The notes beneath the pieces were generated by a model, which ran no database searches, was not told the DNA's origin, and saw only the letters and a program-made list of their open reading frames with translations. 45,242 nucleotides of DNA from JBFLYZ01 sp040756415. Lineage in GTDB: Bacteria; Bacteroidota; Bacteroidia; JADZBD01. Numbering within the stretch: position 1 is the stretch's first letter; each line of letters starts with the position of its first letter. Of this stretch, positions 40,798-45,242 are shown piece after piece. Location: positions 1 through 45,242 of the forward strand of contig JBFLYZ010000026.1 in NCBI GenBank assembly GCA_040756415.1, written 5' to 3'. A program made the position numbers and the translations under genes.

Positions 40798-42111
40798 ATG
40801 AAAAAGAACCTGGTCGTATTAATGGCGCTGCTGTGGGCGGGATGGGCCTTTGCCGGGCAGGCAAAGATCGATTCCCTGCTGGCCGTGCTCCGATCGCAGG
40901 ATAACGATACGAACAAGGTAAAAACGCTCAACAGGCTTTGTGCCGAGTACCAGAACAACGATCCCAAACGCCTGCAGGAGCATGCGGCCGAGGCCATTCG
41001 GCTTTCGGTATTGCTCGAATACCCCAAGGGAGAGGGCGATGCCTATGCCCACCTGGGCGTGCTGTTCAAGAACCAGGGGCTTTACGATACGGCCCAGGCC
41101 TGCCATAACCGCGCGCTCGACCTGTTCAAATCCATCAATTCAAAGCCCGATGTTTCGCGCACCCTGAGCAACCTGGGCATAGTAGAGAAGGAGCTGGGCA
41201 ACTTCGATGACGCGCTGAACTACTACATGGCGGCCCTCTCGCTCCTGGATGAAAAGAAGGACAGGAACTCCATCGCGAAGATCTACTCCAACATCGGCAT
41301 CGTGTATAAGCACCTCAGGCAGTACGACAAGTCCATGGAGTATTTCCGGATGACGCTAAAGATCAACCAGGAAGCGCGGGACAGCCTGGCCATAGGGCGA
41401 TGCTTTAACAACATGGCCAGCGCTTTCAGCGGCATGGAGCAACTGGATTCGGCCCTCCACTATATCCGGCTCTCGAACGAAATACGCACCCGTTACAACG
41501 ATAAGCTGGGATTGGCCATTGGCTCTTCGAGCACGGGCGATATCTACATGCGCATGAAGGACCCCGATCAGGCCCTGTACTATTATGAAAAGGCCATGAA
41601 GCTTTACCTCGAGCTGGGAGATAATGACGGTTACGGCTCCAGCCTGGCCAGCATAGGCAAGACCCAGTTCGAAATGGGCCAGCACCAGAAGGCGCTGGAA
41701 TCGTACCGGTCGGCACTGACCATCTACGAGAACATCAGGAAGCGCGAGGATATCATGACCATTTGCATGGATATAGCCGATGTGCTTGAAAAGCTGAACC
41801 GGCCGGCCGAGGCCATGGCTTACCTGAAACGCTATATCGCCATCAGGGATTCGCTGTTCAATGCCGATATCACCATGCAGGTGAACGAGCTGGAGCAGAA
41901 GTACCAGGCTTCGAAAAAGCAGGCCCAGATCGAGGCTCTGCTCAAAGAGCAATCCATGCAGGAGCTGAAGAACAACCGCCTGCAGATGTTCGTTTACGCG
42001 GGGCTGGCCGCGCTCCTGTTTGTGGTCAGCGGTTTCCTGGTGGCCAAGGTACGCAGGCAGAAGAAGATCATTGTGCGGCACAAGGAGGAGAAAGGCAGCC
42101 CGGTAGTTTAA
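40798..42111 (+). CDS. Exported TPR-repeat protein with a C-terminal membrane helix, no output domain
   Basis: The protein has 437 residues from the ATG at 40798. The signal peptide (LVVLMALLWAGWAFAG) is followed by seven to eight tetratricopeptide repeats (about residues 40-360; typical units 'SKIYSNIGIVYKHLRQYDKSMEYF' and 'RSALTIYENIRK'). Then comes a coiled coil (about 360-400) and one transmembrane helix (about 405-425) followed by only about 20 residues. In Bacteroidota this layout normally continues into a histidine kinase or LuxR-type domain. The stop at 42111 comes before any such domain, and the sequence downstream does not encode one. An extension from 40735 uses a TTG start and would hide the signal peptide, so it is rejected. 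Confidence 0.88.
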   Translation: MKKNLVVLMALLWAGWAFAGQAKIDSLLAVLRSQDNDTNKVKTLNRLCAEYQNNDPKRLQEHAAEAIRLSVLLEYPKGEGDAYAHLGVLFKNQGLYDTAQACHNRALDLFKSINSKPDVSRTLSNLGIVEKELGNFDDALNYYMAALSLLDEKKDRNSIAKIYSNIGIVYKHLRQYDKSMEYFRMTLKINQEARDSLAIGRCFNNMASAFSGMEQLDSALHYIRLSNEIRTRYNDKLGLAIGSSSTGDIYMRMKDPDQALYYYEKAMKLYLELGDNDGYGSSLASIGKTQFEMGQHQKALESYRSALTIYENIRKREDIMTICMDIADVLEKLNRPAEAMAYLKRYIAIRDSLFNADITMQVNELEQKYQASKKQAQIEALLKEQSMQELKNNRLQMFVYAGLAALLFVVSGFLVAKVRRQKKIIVRHKEEKGSPVV

Positions 42112-42165
42112 GGGCTATACAATAAAAATGCGGCTCTGCCGTTAAAGCAGAACCGGTAAGGTACC

Positions 42166-43215
42166 ATGAAAAGGGCAGTTCTATCGCTTTTACTCATCCA
42201 TTATGCGGCCGCTGCTTTTGCGCAGATAGGCGGTAGCGCTACGTACAAGTTCCTCAACCTGCCTTTTTCAGCGCGCACGGCCTCGCTGGGCGGCAACCTG
42301 ATCAGCGTAAAGGACGATGACATCAACCTGGTGGCGCAGAACCCTTCGCTGCTCAACGCGGGCATGAGCAATCGCCTGTCGCTCTCCTATATCAACTATT
42401 TCACGGATATCAATTACGGCTATGCCGCATACGCGCGCTCGTACGAGGGGATAGGCAGCTTCTCGGCCGGCATACAGTTCGTTGAATACGGTGAGTTCAG
42501 GCGCGCGGATGAGACCGGCACGGTTGACGGCACTTTCCGTGCCGCTGACTACTCCCTGAACCTGGCCTATTCGCGCGATCTTGATTCCATGTTCTCCGTA
42601 GGAGCCCAGCTCAAAACCATCTATTCTTCCATGGAAAGCTACTGGTCGGTAGGCAATGCGCTCGATCTTGGCGCCACCTACTTTGACCCCGCCCGCGGGT
42701 TTACGGCAGCCGCGGTGATCAGGAACCTGGGCATGCAGTGGAGAGGCTACAGCGAAAGCGGCAAAGAGCCCCTGCCTTTCGAGGTGCAGATGGGCCTGTC
42801 CAAAAAGCTCAAACACGCCCCTTTCCGTTTTTCCCTCATCGCCACCAACCTGCAGAAGTGGGACCTCACCTACGAGGACCCGGAGAACCCCGTTCAACTG
42901 GTCGATCCCCTGACCGGTGACTCCATTAAGCAGAATAAGGCCCGTATCTTTGGCGACAAGCTGCTGCGCCACGCCATCTTTGGCGTGGAGTTCCTGCTCA
43001 CCAAGAACTTCAACCTCCGCTTCGGCTTCAATTACGAGCGCAGGAAGGAGCTCAAGCTGGTGGACCGTCCGGGCATGGTAGGCTTTTCCTTCGGCTTCGG
43101 GTTCAGGATATCCAAGATCCATATCAGCTACGGCTTTGCCAAGTACCATATCGGCTCCTCTTCCAATCACTTTACCCTTTCCGCCAACCTCTCCGAGTTC
43201 TATTCCAGGAAGTAA
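42166..43215 (+). CDS. porQ: Type IX secretion system component PorQ
   Basis: The 349-residue protein has a signal peptide (LLIHYAAAAFAQ) and then an outer-membrane beta-barrel of the PorV/PorQ (FadL-like) family. Its opening NLPFSARTASLGGNLISVKDDDINLVAQNPSLL is the family signature. Long strands end with FRISKIHISYGFAKYH and a C-terminal SEFYSRK. PorQ anchors the PorZ attachment complex at the outer membrane in T9SS and works with the system that exports the sorting-domain proteins in this window. Its neighbour cmk is also next to porQ in other Bacteroidota, such as Porphyromonas, which supports the call over PorV. Confidence 0.9.
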   Translation: MKRAVLSLLLIHYAAAAFAQIGGSATYKFLNLPFSARTASLGGNLISVKDDDINLVAQNPSLLNAGMSNRLSLSYINYFTDINYGYAAYARSYEGIGSFSAGIQFVEYGEFRRADETGTVDGTFRAADYSLNLAYSRDLDSMFSVGAQLKTIYSSMESYWSVGNALDLGATYFDPARGFTAAAVIRNLGMQWRGYSESGKEPLPFEVQMGLSKKLKHAPFRFSLIATNLQKWDLTYEDPENPVQLVDPLTGDSIKQNKARIFGDKLLRHAIFGVEFLLTKNFNLRFGFNYERRKELKLVDRPGMVGFSFGFGFRISKIHISYGFAKYHIGSSSNHFTLSANLSEFYSRK

Positions 43216-43233
43216 TTCGTACTTTAGCGGGGA

Positions 43234-43926
43234 ATGAATATCACGATCGCCATCGATGGCTATTCGTCATGCGGTAAGAGCACCATCGCCAGAGCGCTGG
43301 CCGCCCGCCTGGGTTATAAATACGTGGATTCAGGCGCCATGTACAGGGCCGTTACGCTGTATTGCCTGCGCAAAGGCATACTGAAGGACGGCAAGTTCTT
43401 CCTGGATGACGTGGTGCGGGCCCTGCCCGATATACACCTGAGCTTTCACTATAACGCTGCGCGCGGGGCCAGCGATACCTACCTGAACGGGGAGAACGTG
43501 GAGCACGAGATACGCAGCATGGAGGTATCGGGGAACGTAAGCCATATCAGCGTGGTGAAGGAGGTGAGGCAGGCCATGGCCAGGATACAGCGCAGGCTGG
43601 GAAGGGATAAGGGGGTGGTGATGGACGGGCGGGATATAGGCACGAATATTTTCCCCGGTGCCGAGCTCAAGATATTCATGACTGCCGATACGGATGTGCG
43701 TACCCAGCGCAGGCTGGACGAGCTTACCGCGAAGGGCATACGCGTGACCTTCGATGAGGTGAAGAAAAACCTGATGGAGCGCGATTACGAGGATACCCAC
43801 CGCAAGGAAAGCCCCCTGCGCCAGGCCGAAGATGCCGTGGTGCTGGATAATACCGACCTCAGCAAAGAAGAGCAGCTCGAGTTTGTGCTTAAGCTGGTGG
43901 AAGACCTCAAGCTGGCGAAGGAATAA
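43234..43926 (+). CDS. cmk: Cytidylate kinase
   Basis: The 230-residue protein has the P-loop GYSSCGKST (residues 9-17), the CMP-binding segment YVDSGAMYRAVT (from residue 30), VVMDGRDIGTNIFPGAELKIFM and the lid segment RDYEDTHRKESPL. All motifs of CMP kinase are present. It phosphorylates CMP and dCMP for nucleotide pools. It lies 18 bp after porQ. A -7-like TACTTTAG (43220-43227) precedes the ATG by 6 nt. The AT-rich T9SS gene follows tail-to-tail. Confidence 0.97.
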   Translation: MNITIAIDGYSSCGKSTIARALAARLGYKYVDSGAMYRAVTLYCLRKGILKDGKFFLDDVVRALPDIHLSFHYNAARGASDTYLNGENVEHEIRSMEVSGNVSHISVVKEVRQAMARIQRRLGRDKGVVMDGRDIGTNIFPGAELKIFMTADTDVRTQRRLDELTAKGIRVTFDEVKKNLMERDYEDTHRKESPLRQAEDAVVLDNTDLSKEEQLEFVLKLVEDLKLAKE

Positions 43927-43970
43927 GGTGAATCTTTGTTTAAACCGAGACCTTGTGGACGGATTTCACA

Positions 43971-45242
43971 TTATTTCTGAATAAAAAGTTTCTTTGTAAA
44001 AATGCGAGAGTCATTAATCAAAAGGAGGTAATATACTCCTGTACTTTTTTGGGATAGGTCAATAACAGTTTCCTGGCCAGATAATTCTTCGTTATATATC
44101 ATTTCACCTAAAGCATTATAGACTCTAAAAACTCCTCTCGCGTTAACTCTAAAGTGACCATCAGAGGGATTGGGATAAACAAAAAAATTATCCATTTGAG
44201 GATTTGTAGTGTCATTAATTATGCAAGGATCGGCTATAATTGTACCGGATCCGGTTGTGTAAAGTGGTATTCCGATGGCGCCTCCAGAATCAACGATAGT
44301 AGCGGTAATGGTATCTCTAAGCGAAATTGCACTTGCTGTTATTGGAAAGTTGCGGCTAATACAAGGACTGTTGCCAAAGGAATCTGTTTTAACTAAGTAA
44401 ATAATCCCGCTGTCTATCAAAGTTGTGGGCATATATGTAGACAATATTGAATACCCGCCATCATTTGATAACGAAAAGCTATTTCCGCTCATAAAACTTA
44501 AACCGTAATTTTTTGTCCATAAAGTATCTCCGAAAAAATTGGTTTTTATAAGACAAACATCGTAAGGGCTGTAGGACAGCGTGCGCCCCAACAAAACGTA
44601 GCCATTATCTGATATTTCCATTGATATTCCTGCATCAATATATGGTCCACCATATGTTTTGGCCCATTGAATATTTCCCGAAAAATCAGTTTTGAAAAGG
44701 CAAATATTATGGTCATTGTTAGAAGAATGACTAGTTCCTAATACAACAAATCCACTATCCGGTGTTTGATAAACAATGCGTCCTCCAGCTTCTTGATTTA
44801 AACCACTGTATGTTCTTGTCCATAAGGTGTCACCATATAAATCAATTCGTGCTAAATAGAATGTCCGAATGGAACCACAGTAAATACCTGATAAATAACC
44901 GCAAAAAACATATCCTCCATTATTTGTTTCTCTAACGCATACAGCAGCATCATTACTGTTGGGTTCCCCGTAGGTTCTTGTCCAAAGCAAGTTTCCCAGA
45001 GAGTCTGTCTTAAGCAAATAGGCGTCATTATCTCCTGTGCCAAAACTTTGTGTGTAACCACAAATAATAAATCCTCCATCAGAAGATTGCTGAACGAAAT
45101 TGCTAAGTTCTAAACTATTGCCACCATAACTTTTATTCCAAGATATTTCCCCATCATTATCCGTTTTAATCAATAAAATATCCCAATTAGATGTGGAATT
45201 GTAAATCGCGCCAACAATGATATAGCCGCTATCCGCGGTTTG
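43971..45242 (-). CDS. Partial T9SS-secreted repeat protein, AT-rich (N-terminus beyond the window)
   Basis: The reading frame is open to the window edge at 45242: upstream of the first possible TTG at 45173 it continues as SGYIIVGAIYN, a repeat unit, so the N-terminus is missing and this piece has 423 residues. It has repeats of about 55 residues of the type 'DGGF-x-ICGYT, DAYLLKTDSLGNLLWTRTYG'. A D-SGG-x-IGIP segment and a T9SS type A sorting domain (VYPNPSDG, GVYYLLLIND, ending LFIQK) follow. It is a paralog of the gene at 25769-27331 with the same layout and an even stronger AT bias compared with the neighbouring cmk. Function is unknown; surface or adhesive roles are plausible. Confidence 0.85.
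   Translation of the reverse strand, partial: QTADSGYIIVGAIYNSTSNWDILLIKTDNDGEISWNKSYGGNSLELSNFVQQSSDGGFIICGYTQSFGTGDNDAYLLKTDSLGNLLWTRTYGEPNSNDAAVCVRETNNGGYVFCGYLSGIYCGSIRTFYLARIDLYGDTLWTRTYSGLNQEAGGRIVYQTPDSGFVVLGTSHSSNNDHNICLFKTDFSGNIQWAKTYGGPYIDAGISMEISDNGYVLLGRTLSYSPYDVCLIKTNFFGDTLWTKNYGLSFMSGNSFSLSNDGGYSILSTYMPTTLIDSGIIYLVKTDSFGNSPCISRNFPITASAISLRDTITATIVDSGGAIGIPLYTTGSGTIIADPCIINDTTNPQMDNFFVYPNPSDGHFRVNARGVFRVYNALGEMIYNEELSGQETVIDLSQKSTGVYYLLLINDSRIFTKKLFIQK

Noticed and set aside
42131..42155. Terminator between the TPR gene and porQ
   Set aside because: CGGCTCTGC/GCAGAACCG can pair with one mismatch, but no T tract follows, so it is not supported as an intrinsic terminator.
1..45242. 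tRNA, rRNA, riboswitch, phage, defence or toxin-antitoxin genes
   Set aside because: Scanned both strands by eye; no such structure or protein family was found. A covariance-model search would be needed to exclude small RNAs.

Overview
The window comes from a moderately GC-rich member of the Bacteroidota, probably an uncultured or environmental Sphingobacteriales/Chitinophagales-like lineage. Several signs agree. Five proteins end in type IX secretion (T9SS) sorting domains. The T9SS component PorQ sits next to cmk. The bacillithiol gene bshA is present. There is a pyrR-pyrB pair, and mutL is followed by two rhomboid genes. Bacteroidota-type promoters (TTG, 19-21 bp, TAnnTTTG) precede many genes, and Shine-Dalgarno sequences are almost absent. 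No rRNA, tRNA, CRISPR array, transposase, integrase or phage gene is visible. Most of the window is ordinary chromosome, densely coded on both strands. No gene-free gap reaches 300 bases.

Layout: 0.1-2.4 kb holds a sodium:solute symporter and a Cys-rich lipoprotein with a clear promoter and terminator. 2.4-8.5 kb (minus strand) holds an NfeD-like membrane protein without a protease core, a T9SS-exported LVIVD-type repeat protein, an Lgt-like enzyme and the tRNA methylthiotransferase MtaB. 8.6-10.8 kb holds a small membrane protein and an orphan peptide-binding lipoprotein. 10.9-15.6 kb (minus) is the mutL-rhomboid-rhomboid-EEP phosphatase operon. 15.9-23.1 kb holds a large BNR-propeller T9SS protein, an alpha/beta hydrolase and a GH3/beta-lactamase fusion for cell-wall turnover. 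23.1-25.8 kb holds an outer-membrane-type lipoprotein, bshA and a small HTH regulator.

At 25.76-27.48 kb an AT-rich segment carries one T9SS protein with its own promoter. It is bracketed by two copies of the last 51 bp of the HTH regulator gene, so it looks like a cassette inserted at a gene 3' end. 27.5-34.3 kb (minus) holds a NarL-type response regulator, rnz, a T9SS protein, a STAS protein, pyrB, pyrR, a lipid kinase and two lipoproteins. 34.5-38.0 kb (plus) holds a coiled-coil secreted protein, a GlmU-like nucleotidyltransferase, a minimal AraC-type regulator, a VOC protein and a DUF1801/OmdA protein. 38.1-43.9 kb holds lon, a TPR protein, porQ and cmk. The window ends inside a second AT-rich T9SS protein of the same family as the cassette gene, again tail-to-tail with a plus-strand gene.

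Two structural themes go beyond the gene list. The first is the pair of AT-rich T9SS genes abutting gene 3' ends, one with a duplicated target end. The second is a set of 7-bp tandem arrays just upstream of start codons. Two of these arrays, 32 kb apart, share the unit NCATTTY in the same orientation relative to the downstream gene. Many promoters also place their -7 box only 1-8 nt from the start codon, which implies leaderless or nearly leaderless mRNAs.
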